Assembly (NCBI RefSeq): GCF_002101965.1
Contig: NZ_LQQA01000002.1
Span: 1 to 48,451, forward strand
Reading direction: 5' to 3'
From: Mycolicibacterium wolinskyi
GTDB taxonomy: Bacteria; Actinomycetota; Actinomycetes; Mycobacteriales; Mycobacteriaceae
Length of the DNA: 48,451 bases
Shown: in pieces, positions 37,466-48,056 of the stretch
Layout of the letters: each line of letters starts with the position of its first letter
How positions within the stretch are numbered: position 1 is the first letter of the stretch
Translations under genes and position numbers: made by a program
Notes under the pieces: model-generated
Seen by the model: only the letters and a program-made list of their open reading frames with translations
Told to the model about the DNA's origin: nothing
Database searches by the model: none

Positions 37466-38104
37466 TCAGCGGCGCTGCGCCTGCAGCAGCCAGAACGACG
37501 CGTCCGCCCCGTTGTGGGGCAGCGTCGTCGTCTCGGTGGTCAGCGAGGTGATGTCCCACCCCGCGTCGCCCAGCGTCGTACGCAGCGTCTCCTCCGAAAC
37601 CGTCGGCGCACCCCAGTCGGGCTGCTGCAGGTTGGCATCGGAGAACGCGCCGAGCAGCAACGTCGCACCGGGCCGGGTGGCCCGGTGCACGGCGGCGGCG
37701 TAGTCGCGCTTGCCGTCGTCGTCGAGGCAGTGGTACATCCCGCTGTCGATCACGGTGTCGAAGGCGTCGTCGTACCCGTCGAGGCGCGTGGCGTCGGACA
37801 CCGCGAACGTGATCTTCACGCCCGCGTCGGCCGCGCGGCGCTCGGCGGTGATCAGCGCCGTCGGGGAGATGTCGAGTGCGGTGACCTCGTAACCCTGCTG
37901 CGCGAGATAGATCGCGTTGTCACCAAGACCGCAGCCGATGTCGAGCACATGACCGTGCACCAGGCCTGCTTCGGCCCAGGCGACGACATTTTCTTTCGGC
38001 GCCTTGGTATCCCAGGGCGGCGTGGTGATCGGCGGCACACCTTCTGCGGGACTTTCGCCGCGGTACAGGGCATCGAAGTCGAACGGGGAACCGGGGGATG
38101 TCAT
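37466..38104 (-). CDS. Class I SAM-dependent methyltransferase
   Basis: 212 aa from ATG 38104, 7 nt after TATCCT (minus strand of 38112-38117; leaderless). SAM motif I VLDIGCGLGDNAIYLAQQGYEVTALDISP, motif II region VIDSGMYHCLDD, ending with a beta strand GADASFWLLQAQRR. The N-terminal PPITTPPWDTKAPKENV segment resembles thiopurine/thiol-type methyltransferases. Substrate unknown. Divergent from pyrR, with overlapping promoter regions. Confidence 0.88.
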   Translation of the reverse strand: MTSPGSPFDFDALYRGESPAEGVPPITTPPWDTKAPKENVVAWAEAGLVHGHVLDIGCGLGDNAIYLAQQGYEVTALDISPTALITAERRAADAGVKITFAVSDATRLDGYDDAFDTVIDSGMYHCLDDDGKRDYAAAVHRATRPGATLLLGAFSDANLQQPDWGAPTVSEETLRTTLGDAGWDITSLTTETTTLPHNGADASFWLLQAQRR

Positions 38105-38129
38105 TTTCGTCAGGATAGTCGTGCTCTGT

Positions 38130-38190
38130 TAAGCTGCCCGGCAGTTCGACGTCCTTTAACGATCCGTCCAGAGAGGCGGAGAAGGAGGTC
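38130..38190 (+). promoter_or_regulatory. pyr operon promoter and PyrR-type leader hairpin
   Basis: A -10 TAAGCT (38130-38135) would start RNA near 38142. The leader then folds: GACGTCCTT (38148-38156) pairs with the Shine-Dalgarno AAGGAGGTC (38182-38190), one mismatch in nine. The tip stem TCCG/CGGA (38163-38166; 38177-38180) closes a loop TCCAGAGAGG like the PyrR-binding motif of Bacillus and mycobacteria. UMP-bound PyrR would stabilise the closed form and block translation. Work on M. smegmatis (Fields and Switzer) reported PyrR translational repression. No terminator-type attenuator was seen. Confidence 0.85.
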
Positions 38191-38201
38191 AGGGTCTCAC
38201 C

Positions 38202-38759
38202 ATGGGCTCTTCAGGTACCGACCGGGAATTGCTGTCCGCGGCGGACGTCGGCCGGACAATTTCCCGCATCGCCCACCAGATCATCGAGAAGACCGCGCTG
38301 GACGATCCCGCGGAGCGGGCGCGCGTGGTGTTGCTGGGCATCCCGACGCGGGGCGTGATCCTCGCCACGCGGCTCGCCGACAAAATCAACGAGTTCGCCG
38401 GTGTCGAACTGCCGCACGGCGCGCTCGACATCACGCTCTACCGCGACGACCTCAACTTCAAGCCGCCGCGTCCGCTCGCGTCGACCTCCATCCCGGCCGG
38501 CGGCATCGACGACGCCGTGGTCATCCTCGTCGACGACGTCCTCTACTCGGGCCGCTCGGTGCGCTCGGCGCTCGACGCGCTGCGCGACATCGGCAGGCCC
38601 CGCAGTGTCCAGTTGGCCGTGCTCGTCGACCGCGGCCACCGCGAGCTGCCCATCCGCGCCGACTATGTCGGCAAGAACGTGCCGACCTCACGCAGTGAGA
38701 GCGTCCACGTGCTGTTGACCGAGCATGACGACCGTGACGGGGTGGTGATATCCAAGTGA
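38202..38759 (+). CDS. pyrR: Bifunctional pyr operon regulatory protein / uracil phosphoribosyltransferase PyrR
   Basis: 185 aa from ATG 38202 (AAGGAGG 13 nt upstream). Phosphoribosyltransferase fold with PRPP loop [37 protein letters not shown] near the N-terminus and [18 protein letters not shown] at the end. Binds pyr leader RNA when UMP/UTP-loaded; also converts uracil plus PRPP to UMP. First gene of the operon; its stop overlaps the pyrB GTG. Confidence 0.97.
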   Translation: MGSSGTDRELLSAADVGRTISRIAHQIIEKTALDDPAERARVVLLGIPTRGVILATRLADKINEFAGVELPHGALDITLYRDDLNFKPPRPLASTSIPAGGIDDAVVILVDDVLYSGRSVRSALDALRDIGRPRSVQLAVLVDRGHRELPIRADYVGKNVPTSRSESVHVLLTEHDDRDGVVISK

Positions 38760-39712
38760 GTGCTCGGCATCTGTTGTCGGCAGCGGATCTGTCCCGCGAC
38801 GACGCAACCGCGATCCTCGACGACGCCGACCGCTTCCGCGAGGCGCTGCTTGGCCGTGAGGTCAAGAAGCTGCCCACGCTGCGCGGCCGCACGATCATCA
38901 CGATGTTCTACGAGAACTCGACGCGTACCCGGGTCTCGTTCGAGGTGGCGGGCAAGTGGATGAGCGCCGACGTCATCAACGTCAGCGCCTCGGGATCGTC
39001 GGTGGCCAAAGGCGAGTCGCTGCGCGACACCGCGCTGACACTGCGGGCGGCAGGCGCCGATGCGCTGATCATCCGCCACCCGGCTTCCGGCGCCGCGCAG
39101 CAGCTCGCGGAGTGGACCGCCGAGGAGGACGGCGGCGGGCCTTCCGTGATCAACGCGGGCGACGGCACCCACGAGCATCCGACCCAGGCCCTGCTCGACG
39201 CGCTGACGATCCGGCAGCGGCTCGGCGGCATCGAGGGCAAGCGGGTGGTCATCGTCGGCGATGTCCTACACAGCCGCGTGGCCCGGTCCAACGTGACGCT
39301 GCTGGCGACCCTTGGCGCCGAGGTGGTGCTGGTCGCACCACCGACGCTGTTGCCGACGGGGGTCGCGGACTGGCCGGTGTCGGTGTCCTACGACCTCGAC
39401 GCCGAACTGCCCGCGGCCGATGCGGTGTTGATGCTGCGCGTGCAGGCCGAGCGGATGAACGGCGCGTTCTTCCCGTCCGCACGCGAGTACTCGGTGCGCT
39501 ACGGGCTGTCGGAGAAGCGGCAGGCCATGCTGCCGGACCGCGCGGTCGTGCTGCACCCCGGCCCCATGCTGCGGGGCATGGAGATCGCCTATCCGGTGGC
39601 TGATTCATCGCAATCGGCGGTGCTACAACAGGTTTCGAATGGCGTCCACGTGCGGATGGCTGTGCTGTTCCATCTGCTGGTCGGCGCAGACCGGGAGGCG
39701 ATCAGCGTATGA
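38756..39712 (+). CDS. pyrB: Aspartate carbamoyltransferase catalytic subunit
   Basis: 318 aa from GTG 38756 (GTGA overlap with pyrR). Carbamoyl-phosphate loop [19 protein letters not shown] (S55-T-R-T-R), [32 protein letters not shown] and [21 protein letters not shown] motif. Forms carbamoyl-aspartate, the committed step. No pyrI regulatory chain is present, as usual in actinobacteria. Coupled with pyrC by a 4-nt overlap. Confidence 0.97.
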   Translation: MSARHLLSAADLSRDDATAILDDADRFREALLGREVKKLPTLRGRTIITMFYENSTRTRVSFEVAGKWMSADVINVSASGSSVAKGESLRDTALTLRAAGADALIIRHPASGAAQQLAEWTAEEDGGGPSVINAGDGTHEHPTQALLDALTIRQRLGGIEGKRVVIVGDVLHSRVARSNVTLLATLGAEVVLVAPPTLLPTGVADWPVSVSYDLDAELPAADAVLMLRVQAERMNGAFFPSAREYSVRYGLSEKRQAMLPDRAVVLHPGPMLRGMEIAYPVADSSQSAVLQQVSNGVHVRMAVLFHLLVGADREAISV

Positions 39713-41022
39713 CCGCGCAGAGCAGGGGTAACACGGTGTTGATCCGCGGGGTACGGCTCTACGGTGAAGGCGACGCGGTCGACGTGTTGGTCGACGACGG
39801 TCAGATCGCCGAAATCGGTGCCGGGCTGGCGATCCCGGACGCGGCCGAGGTCATCGACGCCACCGGGCAGGTGCTGTTGCCCGGGTTCGTCGACCTGCAC
39901 ACCCATCTGCGCGAGCCCGGCCGCGAATACGCCGAGGACATCGAGACCGGCTCCGCCGCAGCGGCATTGGGTGGGTACACCGCCGTGTTCGCGATGGCCA
40001 ACACCGATCCCGTCGCCGACACCGCCGTCGTCACCGACCATGTGTGGAACCGCGGGCAACAGGTCGGCCTGGTCGACGTGCACCCCGTCGGTGCGGTGAC
40101 CGTGGGACTCGAGGGCAAGCAGCTCACCGAGATGGGCCTGATGGCGGCAGGCGTCGGTCAGGTGCGGATGTTCTCCGACGACGGTGTGTGCGTGGACGAT
40201 CCGCTGGTGATGCGCCGGGCGCTGGAGTACGCCACCGGGCTGGGAGTGCTCATCGCCCAGCATGCCGAGGAGCCGCGGCTGACCGTCGGCGCGGTAGCGC
40301 ACGAGGGACCCAACGCCGCCAAGCTCGGTCTCACGGGCTGGCCGCGTTCTGCCGAGGAGTCGATCGTCGCCCGTGACGCGATCCTGGCCCGCGATGCCGG
40401 GGCCCGCGTGCACATCTGCCACGCCTCCACCGCAGGCACCGTCGAGTTGCTGAAATGGGCCAAGGCGCAAGGTATTTCGATCACCGCCGAGGTGACACCG
40501 CACCACCTGCTGCTCGATGACACCCGGCTCGCGAGCTATGACGGGCGCAACCGGGTCAACCCGCCGCTGCGTGAGGCCGGCGACGCCGAGGCGCTGCGTC
40601 AGGCATTGGCCGACGGCGTCATCGACTGCGTGGCCACCGACCACGCACCGCACGCCGAGCACGAAAAGTGCTGTGAGTTCTCGGTCGCGCGCCCGGGCAT
40701 GCTGGGTCTGCAGACCGCGCTGTCGGTCGTGGTGGAGACCATGGTGCGGCCCGGCCTGCTCGACTGGCGCGGCGTGGCCAAGGTGATGAGCGAGGCGCCG
40801 GCCGCCATCGTCGGCCTGCCCGACCAGGGCCGGCCACTGGAAGTGGGGGAGCCGGCCAACCTGACGGTGGTCGACCCGGACGCGACCTGGACCGTGGCAG
40901 GCACCGAGTTGGCCAGCCGCTCGGACAACACGCCGTTCGAGTCGATGGAGTTGCCCGCCACCGTGACCGCGACGTTGTTGCGGGGGCGGATCACGGCGCG
41001 TGACGGGAAGTGTGAACGGTGA
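39709..41022 (+). CDS. pyrC: Dihydroorotase (class I)
   Basis: 437 aa. [10 protein letters not shown] gives the first metal His pair (about H64, H66); [12 protein letters not shown] and [20 protein letters not shown], then [13 protein letters not shown] and [14 protein letters not shown] (Asp) follow. Cyclises carbamoyl-aspartate to dihydroorotate with zinc. Overlaps pyrB and the Rv1382-like gene by 4 nt each. Confidence 0.96.
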   Translation: MTAQSRGNTVLIRGVRLYGEGDAVDVLVDDGQIAEIGAGLAIPDAAEVIDATGQVLLPGFVDLHTHLREPGREYAEDIETGSAAAALGGYTAVFAMANTDPVADTAVVTDHVWNRGQQVGLVDVHPVGAVTVGLEGKQLTEMGLMAAGVGQVRMFSDDGVCVDDPLVMRRALEYATGLGVLIAQHAEEPRLTVGAVAHEGPNAAKLGLTGWPRSAEESIVARDAILARDAGARVHICHASTAGTVELLKWAKAQGISITAEVTPHHLLLDDTRLASYDGRNRVNPPLREAGDAEALRQALADGVIDCVATDHAPHAEHEKCCEFSVARPGMLGLQTALSVVVETMVRPGLLDWRGVAKVMSEAPAAIVGLPDQGRPLEVGEPANLTVVDPDATWTVAGTELASRSDNTPFESMELPATVTATLLRGRITARDGKCER

Positions 41023-41519
41023 ACACCCCCACGCTGATCGCCTCATTGGTGATGGCTGCGGTGCTGGCGCTGCTGATCGCGTTCTTCATCCGGCAGATGA
41101 TGCGCGGCTGGTTGCACCGGGCGCAGCGGCAGGCCGAGCTGATCGGCACCCTGCCTGCGCTGCCCGATACCGTCGGGCAGGCGACCGTGTCCGCCACCAA
41201 GGGCCTTTACGTGGGAAGCACGCTGGTGCCGCATTGGAACGACAAGGTCGCCGCCGGTGATCTGGGGTTCCGCGCCAAGGCGGTGCTGACGCGCTACCCC
41301 GAGGGCATCATGATGCAACGCAGTGGGGCCGGACCGATCTGGATTCCCGCCGAGTCGATCACCGCGATCCGCACCGAACGTGGCATCGCGGGCAAGGCGC
41401 TCACGTACGACGGCATTCTGGCGATCCGGTGGCGATTGCCGTCGGGCGCCGAAATCGACACCGGCTTCCGCGCGGACAACCGCGCCGAACTCGACCGCTG
41501 GCTGGAGGAAAAAGCATGA
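41019..41519 (+). CDS. Membrane-anchored protein with PH-like domain (Rv1382-like)
   Basis: 166 aa from GTG 41019. One N-terminal membrane helix at about 5-25 ([19 protein letters not shown]), then a soluble domain with beta-rich pattern ([44 protein letters not shown]). It is always found between pyrC and carA in mycobacteria as far as I recall, and is called an export or membrane protein with no known function. Overlaps at both ends mean it is translated in step with the pyrimidine enzymes. Confidence 0.85.
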   Translation: MNTPTLIASLVMAAVLALLIAFFIRQMMRGWLHRAQRQAELIGTLPALPDTVGQATVSATKGLYVGSTLVPHWNDKVAAGDLGFRAKAVLTRYPEGIMMQRSGAGPIWIPAESITAIRTERGIAGKALTYDGILAIRWRLPSGAEIDTGFRADNRAELDRWLEEKA

Positions 41520-42643
41520 CAACGCGCAATCAGGCCGTCTTGGTGCTCGAGGACGGTCGCGTCTTCTCCGGCACCGCGTTCGGCGCGATCGGACAGACAT
41601 TGGGCGAAGCGGTGTTCTCGACCGGCATGTCGGGCTATCAGGAGACGCTTACCGATCCGAGCTACCACGGTCAGATCGTCGTCGCGACCGCGCCGCAGAT
41701 CGGCAACACCGGCTGGAATCGCGAGGACGGCGAAAGCCGTGGCGACAAGATCTGGGTCGCGGGGTACGCGGTACGTGATCCGTCGCCGCGGGCGTCGAAC
41801 TGGCGCGCCGACGGCACCTTGGAGGACGAACTCGTCGCGCAGGGCATCGTCGGGGTCGCCGGTATCGACACCAGGGCGGTGGTGCGCCACCTGCGCACCC
41901 GCGGCTCGATGAAGGCCGGGGTGTTCAGCGGCGATGCGCTGGCCGAACCCGATGAGCTGCTGGAGCGCGTGCGCAGCCAGCCGTCGATGCTCGGCGCGAA
42001 CCTGGCCGGCGAGGTCAGCACCGAGGCCACCTATGTGGTGGAACCCGAAGGTACGCAACGCTTCACGGTCGCCGCCGTCGACCTCGGCATCAAGACGAAC
42101 ACGCCGCGCAACTTCGCGCGCCGCGGCATCCGCAGCCACGTGCTGCCGTCGTCGGTGACCTTCGAGCAGATCGCCGACCTCAAGCCCGACGGGGTGTTCC
42201 TGTCCAACGGGCCGGGCGATCCCGCGACCGCCGACCACATCGTCGAGGTGACCCGCGAGGTACTGGGTGCCGGGATCCCGTTGTTCGGCATCTGCTTCGG
42301 AAACCAGATCCTCGGCCGGGCCCTGGGCCGGTCCACCTACAAGATGGTGTTCGGCCACCGTGGCATCAACATCCCGGTGATCGACCACATCACCGGACGT
42401 GTCGCGATCACCGCGCAGAACCACGGGTTCGCCCTCGAAGGCGAAGCGGGGGAGACGTTCGACACCCCGTTCGGCGCCGCCGAGGTGAGCCACACCTGCG
42501 CGAACGACGGTGTCGTCGAAGGCATCCGGCTCGCCAACGGCCGGGCGTTCTCGGTGCAGTACCACCCCGAGGCGGCGGCGGGCCCGCACGATGCCAACTA
42601 CCTGTTCGACCAGTTCGTCGACCTCATGGCGGAGGACAAGTGA
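41516..42643 (+). CDS. carA: Carbamoyl-phosphate synthase small subunit
   Basis: 375 aa from ATG 41516. N-terminal CPSase domain ([25 protein letters not shown]), [15 protein letters not shown], and class I glutaminase with FLSNGPGDP, nucleophile Cys260 in [13 protein letters not shown], and the His350-x-Glu352 pair in [13 protein letters not shown]. Supplies ammonia to CarB. Overlaps the previous gene. Unlike most junctions of the operon, it is followed by an 88-nt gap holding palindrome C. Confidence 0.97.
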   Translation: MTTRNQAVLVLEDGRVFSGTAFGAIGQTLGEAVFSTGMSGYQETLTDPSYHGQIVVATAPQIGNTGWNREDGESRGDKIWVAGYAVRDPSPRASNWRADGTLEDELVAQGIVGVAGIDTRAVVRHLRTRGSMKAGVFSGDALAEPDELLERVRSQPSMLGANLAGEVSTEATYVVEPEGTQRFTVAAVDLGIKTNTPRNFARRGIRSHVLPSSVTFEQIADLKPDGVFLSNGPGDPATADHIVEVTREVLGAGIPLFGICFGNQILGRALGRSTYKMVFGHRGINIPVIDHITGRVAITAQNHGFALEGEAGETFDTPFGAAEVSHTCANDGVVEGIRLANGRAFSVQYHPEAAAGPHDANYLFDQFVDLMAEDK

Positions 42644-42654
42644 TGATCTGCTCG

Positions 42655-42714
42655 GCGAGCGACCACTTTTGTACAGATTTTCGCGGCGTGTCGTGTACAG
42701 ACACGGTCGCTCGC
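42655..42714. repeat. Palindrome C between carA and carB
   Basis: Perfect 10-bp arms GCGAGCGACC (42655-42664) and GGTCGCTCGC (42705-42714) around a 40-nt loop containing two TGTACAGA copies and the core GATTTTCGCGGCG, whose complement CGCCGCGAAAATC resembles the loop of palindrome A. It occupies nearly all of the carA-carB gap. Confidence 0.8.
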
Positions 42715-42731
42715 GGTGAGGGGAACCAGTA

Positions 42732-45700
42732 ATGCCACGTCGCTCTGATCTCAACCATGTGCTGGTCATCGGGTCGGGCCCGATCGTTATCGGCCAGGCC
42801 TGCGAGTTCGACTATTCGGGCACCCAGGCGTGCCGTGTCCTGCGTGCCGAGGGCCTGCAGGTGAGCCTGGTCAACTCGAACCCGGCGACCATCATGACCG
42901 ACCCCGAGTTCGCCGATCACACCTACGTCGAACCCATCACGGCCGCGTTCGTCGAGAAGGTCATCGCCCAGCAGGCCGAGCGTGGCAACAAGATCGACGC
43001 GGTGCTCGCCACACTCGGCGGGCAGACCGCGCTGAACACCGCAGTCGCCCTGCACGAGGGCGGCGTGCTGGAGCGCTACGACGTCGAACTCATCGGCGCC
43101 GACTTCGAAGCCATCCAGCGCGGCGAGGATCGGCAGAAGTTCAAGGACATCGTCGCGAAGGTGGGCGGCGAATCCGCCCGCAGCCGTGTGTGTTTCACCA
43201 TGGACGAAGTGCGCGAGACGGTGGCCGACCTCGGCCTGCCCGTCGTGGTGCGGCCCAGCTTCACGATGGGCGGGCTCGGTTCGGGCATGGCGTACTCGGC
43301 TGAGGACGTCGAGCGGATGGCCGGCGACGGGCTCGCCGCATCGCCGTCGGCCAACGTGCTGATCGAGGAATCGATCTACGGCTGGAAGGAATTCGAGCTC
43401 GAGCTGATGCGCGACGGCCGCGACAACGTCGTGGTGGTCTGCTCGATCGAGAACTTCGATCCGATGGGCGTGCACACCGGCGATTCGGTGACCGTGGCGC
43501 CGGCGATGACGCTGACCGACCGCGAGTACCAGAAGATGCGCGATCTCGGCATCGCGATCCTGCGTGAGGTCGGCGTGGACACCGGCGGCTGCAACATCCA
43601 GTTCGCGGTCAACCCGAAAGACGGGCGGCTCATCGTCATCGAGATGAACCCGCGCGTGTCCCGCTCGTCGGCGCTGGCGTCGAAGGCCACCGGTTTCCCG
43701 ATCGCGAAGATCGCCGCGAAGCTGGCCATCGGCTACACGCTCGACGAGATCCTCAACGACATCACCAAGGAAACCCCGGCCTGCTTCGAGCCGACGCTGG
43801 ACTACGTCGTGGTCAAGGCGCCGCGGTTCGCGTTCGAGAAGTTCCCGGGCGCCGACGCGACCCTGACGACCACGATGAAGTCGGTCGGCGAGGCTATGTC
43901 GCTGGGACGCAACTTCATCGAGGCGCTCGGCAAGGTGATGCGGTCGCTGGAAACCAGCCGCGCCGGGTTCTGGACGGCCCCGGATCCCGAGATCTCCGTC
44001 GAGCAGGTGCTCACCAATCTGCGGACGCCGATGGACGGCAGGATCTACGACATCGAGCTCGCGCTGCGGCTCGGCGCGTCCGTCGAGCAGGTCGCAGAGG
44101 CGTCCGGCGTCGATCCGTGGTTCGTCGAGCAGATCGCGGGTCTCGTCGCGTTGCGCGCGGAGCTGATCGACGCGCCGGTCCTCGACGAGGAACTGTTGCG
44201 CCGGGCCAAGCACAGCGGCCTGTCCGACCGCCAGATCTCGGCACTGCGACCCGAGCTGGCGGGTGAATCGGGTGTGCGCGCACTGCGACAACGGCTCGGT
44301 ATCCACCCGGTGTTCAAGACCGTCGACACGTGCGCCGCGGAGTTCGACGCCAAGACGCCGTACCACTACAGCAGCTACGAACTCGACCCCGCCGCCGAAA
44401 CCGAGGTGGCTCCGCAGACCGAGAAACCCAAGGTGCTGATCCTGGGCTCCGGACCGAACCGCATCGGGCAGGGCATCGAGTTCGACTACAGCTGCGTGCA
44501 TGCGGCGACGACGTTGAGCCAGGCCGGTTTCGAGACGGTCATGGTCAACTGCAACCCCGAGACGGTCTCCACCGACTACGACACCGCCGACCGGCTGTAC
44601 TTCGAGCCGCTCACGTTCGAGGACGTGCTGGAGATCTATCACGCCGAATCCGTGTCGGGCGAGGGTGGGCCCGGCGTCGTCGGCGTCATCGTGCAGCTCG
44701 GCGGGCAGACTCCGCTCGGCCTCGCCAAACGCCTTGAGGAGGCGGGCGTTCCGATCGTCGGTACGAGCCCCAAGGCCATCGATCTGGCCGAGGACCGCGG
44801 CGCGTTCGGTGAGGTGCTGACCACGGCCGGGCTGCCCGCACCGCGGTTCGGCACCGCCACGAGCTTCGAGCAGGCGCGCCGCATCGCCGCCGACATCGGC
44901 TACCCGGTGCTGGTGCGGCCGTCGTACGTGCTCGGCGGGCGGGGTATGGAGATCGTCTACGACGAGCAGACCCTGCAGGGCTACATCACCCGTGCCACGC
45001 AACTGTCGCCGGAACATCCGGTGCTCGTCGACCGGTTCCTGGAGGACGCCATCGAGATCGACGTCGATGCGCTGTGCGACGGCTCCGAGGTCTACATCGG
45101 CGGCATCATGGAACACATCGAGGAAGCCGGTATCCATTCCGGCGATTCGGCGTGTGCGCTGCCGCCGGTGACGTTGGGCCGCAGCGACATCGAAGCGGTG
45201 CGCCGCGCGACCGAGGCCATCGCCCACGGCATCGGTGTGGTCGGGTTGCTCAACGTTCAGTACGCGCTCAAGGACGACGTGCTCTACGTCCTTGAGGCGA
45301 ATCCCCGGGCGAGCCGGACCGTGCCGTTCGTGTCCAAGGCCACCGCCGTTCCGCTGGCCAAGGCCTGCGCCCGGGTGATGCTGGGCGCCACCATCGCGCA
45401 GCTGCGCGAGGAGGGTCTGCTGACCGAGACCGGGGACGGTGCGCACATCCCGCGCAACGCCCCGGTGGCGGTCAAGGAGGCGGTGCTGCCGTTCCACCGG
45501 TTCCGCAGAGCCGATGGCGCACAGGTGGATTCGCTGCTCGGCCCGGAGATGAAATCGACCGGCGAGGTGATGGGCATCGACCACGATTTCGGCACGGCCT
45601 TCGCCAAGAGCCAGACCGCCGCGTACGGATCGTTGCCTGCCGACGGCACGGTGTTCGTGTCGGTGGCCAACCGCGACAAGCGTTCGCTCGTGTTCCCGGT

Positions 45701-46073
45701 GAAGCGGCTGGCCGATCTGGGCTTCCGGGTCCTGGCCACCGAGGGCACCGCGGAGATGTTGCGCCGCAACGGCATTCCGTGTGACGAGGTGCGCAAGCAC
45801 TCCGAGGAACCCGTCGACGGCGACACGCGTCCGTCGGCGGTGGACGCGATCCGCGCCGGCGAGGTCGACATGGTCATCAACACGCCGTACGGCAATTCCG
45901 GCCCGCGCGTCGACGGTTATGAAATCCGGTCGGCGGCCGTGTCGATGAACATCCCGTGCGTCACCACGGTGCAGGGTGCGTCGGCCGCGGTGCAGGGCAT
46001 CGAGGCGGGCATCCGCGGCGACATCGGCGTGATGTCGCTGCAGGAACTGCACAGCGAGCTGGAATCCCGATAG
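42732..46073 (+). CDS. carB: Carbamoyl-phosphate synthase large subunit
   Basis: 1113 aa, full length, from ATG 42732 with GAGGGG 8 nt upstream. Two homologous ATP-grasp halves (residues about 1-400 and 555-940) start [22 protein letters not shown] and [22 protein letters not shown]; the oligomerisation domain lies between and the MGS-like allosteric domain at the C-terminus ([27 protein letters not shown]). A large antisense open frame is a codon-bias shadow. Confidence 0.98.
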   Translation: MPRRSDLNHVLVIGSGPIVIGQACEFDYSGTQACRVLRAEGLQVSLVNSNPATIMTDPEFADHTYVEPITAAFVEKVIAQQAERGNKIDAVLATLGGQTALNTAVALHEGGVLERYDVELIGADFEAIQRGEDRQKFKDIVAKVGGESARSRVCFTMDEVRETVADLGLPVVVRPSFTMGGLGSGMAYSAEDVERMAGDGLAASPSANVLIEESIYGWKEFELELMRDGRDNVVVVCSIENFDPMGVHTGDSVTVAPAMTLTDREYQKMRDLGIAILREVGVDTGGCNIQFAVNPKDGRLIVIEMNPRVSRSSALASKATGFPIAKIAAKLAIGYTLDEILNDITKETPACFEPTLDYVVVKAPRFAFEKFPGADATLTTTMKSVGEAMSLGRNFIEALGKVMRSLETSRAGFWTAPDPEISVEQVLTNLRTPMDGRIYDIELALRLGASVEQVAEASGVDPWFVEQIAGLVALRAELIDAPVLDEELLRRAKHSGLSDRQISALRPELAGESGVRALRQRLGIHPVFKTVDTCAAEFDAKTPYHYSSYELDPAAETEVAPQTEKPKVLILGSGPNRIGQGIEFDYSCVHAATTLSQAGFETVMVNCNPETVSTDYDTADRLYFEPLTFEDVLEIYHAESVSGEGGPGVVGVIVQLGGQTPLGLAKRLEEAGVPIVGTSPKAIDLAEDRGAFGEVLTTAGLPAPRFGTATSFEQARRIAADIGYPVLVRPSYVLGGRGMEIVYDEQTLQGYITRATQLSPEHPVLVDRFLEDAIEIDVDALCDGSEVYIGGIMEHIEEAGIHSGDSACALPPVTLGRSDIEAVRRATEAIAHGIGVVGLLNVQYALKDDVLYVLEANPRASRTVPFVSKATAVPLAKACARVMLGATIAQLREEGLLTETGDGAHIPRNAPVAVKEAVLPFHRFRRADGAQVDSLLGPEMKSTGEVMGIDHDFGTAFAKSQTAAYGSLPADGTVFVSVANRDKRSLVFPVKRLADLGFRVLATEGTAEMLRRNGIPCDEVRKHSEEPVDGDTRPSAVDAIRAGEVDMVINTPYGNSGPRVDGYEIRSAAVSMNIPCVTTVQGASAAVQGIEAGIRGDIGVMSLQELHSELESR

Positions 46074-46075
46074 CC

Positions 46076-46888
46076 ATGGCCGGCTTTGGGCAGCGACTGG
46101 CCGACGCGGTGTCGGCCCGCGGGCCGTTGTGTCCGGGGATCGACCCGCATCCGGAGCTGCTGCGGGCGTGGGGTCTGACGACCGACGCCTCCGGTCTGGC
46201 TGCGTTCTGCGACATCTGCGTGGCGGCGTTCGCGGACTTCGCGATCGTCAAACCGCAGGTGGCGTTCTTCGAGGCCTATGGTTCCGCCGGTTTCGCGGTG
46301 CTTGAGCGCACGATCGCGGCATTGCGCGATGCCGGTGTGCTGGTGTTGGCCGACGCGAAACGGGGAGACATCGGTTCGACGATGGCGGCCTATGCCGCGG
46401 CGTGGGCCGGTGACTCGCCGCTCGCGGCCGACGCGGTCACCGCATCGCCGTACCTCGGATTCGGGTCGCTGCAGCCGCTGCTGGACACCGCCGCCGAACG
46501 TGGCCGCGGGGTCTTCGTGCTGGCCGCCACGTCGAATCCGGAAGGCGCGAGCGTGCAACGTGCCGTGGCCGGGGCACGTACGGTCGCGCAGTCGATCGTC
46601 GACTCGGTTTCCGAGGTCAATCACGCCGCGAACGACGCCATGGGCTCGGTCGGGGTGGTCGTCGGCGCGACAGTCACCGAACCACCCGATCTCAGCACGC
46701 TCGGCGGTCCCGTCCTCGTTCCCGGGGTGGGCGCCCAGGGCGGCCGCCCGGAGGCGTTGGGCGGACTCGGTGGCGCCAAGACGCTGCTGCCCGCGGTGTC
46801 GCGTGAGGTGCTGCGCGCCGGCCCGGCAGTCGGTGACCTGCGCGCCGCGGCCGAGCGCATGCGGGACGCGGTCGCCTACCTGGCCTGA
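46076..46888 (+). CDS. pyrF: Orotidine 5'-phosphate decarboxylase (type 2)
   Basis: 270 aa from ATG 46076, 2 nt after the carB stop. [30 protein letters not shown] and the catalytic [13 protein letters not shown] (Lys95, Asp98), then [12 protein letters not shown] and [13 protein letters not shown], typical of the longer type 2 family. Last step to UMP. Its end overlaps the convergent DUF2330 gene by 13 bp. PyrD (dihydroorotate dehydrogenase) and PyrE are not in the window. Confidence 0.96.
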   Translation: MAGFGQRLADAVSARGPLCPGIDPHPELLRAWGLTTDASGLAAFCDICVAAFADFAIVKPQVAFFEAYGSAGFAVLERTIAALRDAGVLVLADAKRGDIGSTMAAYAAAWAGDSPLAADAVTASPYLGFGSLQPLLDTAAERGRGVFVLAATSNPEGASVQRAVAGARTVAQSIVDSVSEVNHAANDAMGSVGVVVGATVTEPPDLSTLGGPVLVPGVGAQGGRPEALGGLGGAKTLLPAVSREVLRAGPAVGDLRAAAERMRDAVAYLA

Positions 46889-47940
46889 CGGGCGCGCCAC
46901 ACCCACACGATCAGGACGGCGACAATCGTCGAGATCGCGGCCAGCGCACTGCCCGCCAGCAGGAAGAATCCGGTGACATCGCCATGGTCGCGGTATTCGT
47001 GGACGACCTTCTGGAACGCCGCGTCGGAATCGGCGCGCTCGAAGACGTAGTCGCCGTCGATGGATTCCGGCCGGCTGATGTCGTTGCTCCACCGGGTGAG
47101 GTAGGCGCCCGACTCGAGGTGGGGCCGCAGGGTGTACGCGACCGATTCGGCCGCGACGGGGCCCGCGAACTCCAGCGTCGGCCGCTCACCCGCGACCGGG
47201 TATTTCACCGGATCCATCCGGTGCTCGGCGATCACGTAGAGGTCGACGGCCTGCGGCATCTTCGCCGACCGGGACAACCGCATCGGGTACACCACCTTGC
47301 CGGAGGCAAACGAGAGCCGAAGCGGCTGCAGGTTTCCGGTGAGCTCGGCTCCCGCGGTGTCGGGCGTCAACTGGATCGCGACGATCTCCCAGCCGTCGGC
47401 GACATAGGGGGCGATGTTGCGCGACAGGTCGGGCGGTTGCGGAAAACCGTTGTCGGCCAGCCAATCCGCCAATGCGGCCGGATCGTCTGCGGCGAGCCGG
47501 GTGATCGCGAAAGGCCCGATGCGCTGCTGGCTGAGCACGCTGACGTCGGCCCCGGCGGGCGCTCGGTCGGCACCGCCGTCGGCGGCCGCGAAACCGCCCA
47601 GCCAGCCGAACGTCGGCCACCACGAGTCGCGGTATTCGATGCGCGGCGCAGTCAGCCGCGCCAACTCCTCGAACACCGCACCGTCCCCGGCGGTGACGTG
47701 GGATGCGGTGGGCACCGGCATCACCCACGCCGCCTTCTCCGAGCCGCCACGCACGTTGAACGACATCAGGATGTCCTGCGTGGTGCCGTCCCAGGTGATG
47801 AGCGCGCGTTCGTCGATGACGGCCGCGTCGTCGTTGTCCGGTATGTAGGCACCGCAGCCACATGCCCACGCCGGTGCCGCGATGTTCGCGCTCAGACCGA
47901 CGAACACCATGACGAGGAGGGCACGCAGCATCCGGGCCAC
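46876..47940 (-). CDS. DUF2330 domain membrane-anchored protein
   Basis: 354 aa from GTG 47940, 7 nt after TACGAT (minus strand of 47948-47953; leaderless), which supports this start over ATG 47931. Signal sequence ending PAWA before CGCGAYIP, then the DUF2330 ectodomain ([26 protein letters not shown]), and a C-terminal membrane helix at about 325-347 with a basic tail (WRARQAR). Extracytoplasmic, type I topology. Function unknown. Confidence 0.82.
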   Translation of the reverse strand: MARMLRALLVMVFVGLSANIAAPAWACGCGAYIPDNDDAAVIDERALITWDGTTQDILMSFNVRGGSEKAAWVMPVPTASHVTAGDGAVFEELARLTAPRIEYRDSWWPTFGWLGGFAAADGGADRAPAGADVSVLSQQRIGPFAITRLAADDPAALADWLADNGFPQPPDLSRNIAPYVADGWEIVAIQLTPDTAGAELTGNLQPLRLSFASGKVVYPMRLSRSAKMPQAVDLYVIAEHRMDPVKYPVAGERPTLEFAGPVAAESVAYTLRPHLESGAYLTRWSNDISRPESIDGDYVFERADSDAAFQKVVHEYRDHGDVTGFFLLAGSALAAISTIVAVLIVWVWRARQAR

Positions 47941-47969
47941 GCCCCAGATCGTATGGCCCTCCTCGCGTC

Positions 47970-48025
47970 CGTACGTAGCGCCAGGCCGGTGAGTCGGCAG
48001 CGCAATCGCCGTGGCGCTACGTACG
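47970..48025. repeat. Palindrome D, upstream of the DUF2330 gene
   Basis: Perfect 14-bp arms (47970-47983 CGTACGTAGCGCCA; 48012-48025) around a 28-nt loop. It lies between two minus-strand genes, starting 30 bp upstream of the DUF2330 start and 17 nt before the -10 box, so it may terminate the upstream collagen-like gene. Confidence 0.8.
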
Positions 48026-48056
48026 CCGCGATGTCAGTCGAGTGAAAGCCCTTCGA

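Noticed and set aside
42624..46052. 1142-codon open frame on the minus strand opposite carB
   Set aside because: Arg/His/Asp-rich composition and full overlap with an unmistakable carB; typical of antisense frames in GC-rich coding DNA.
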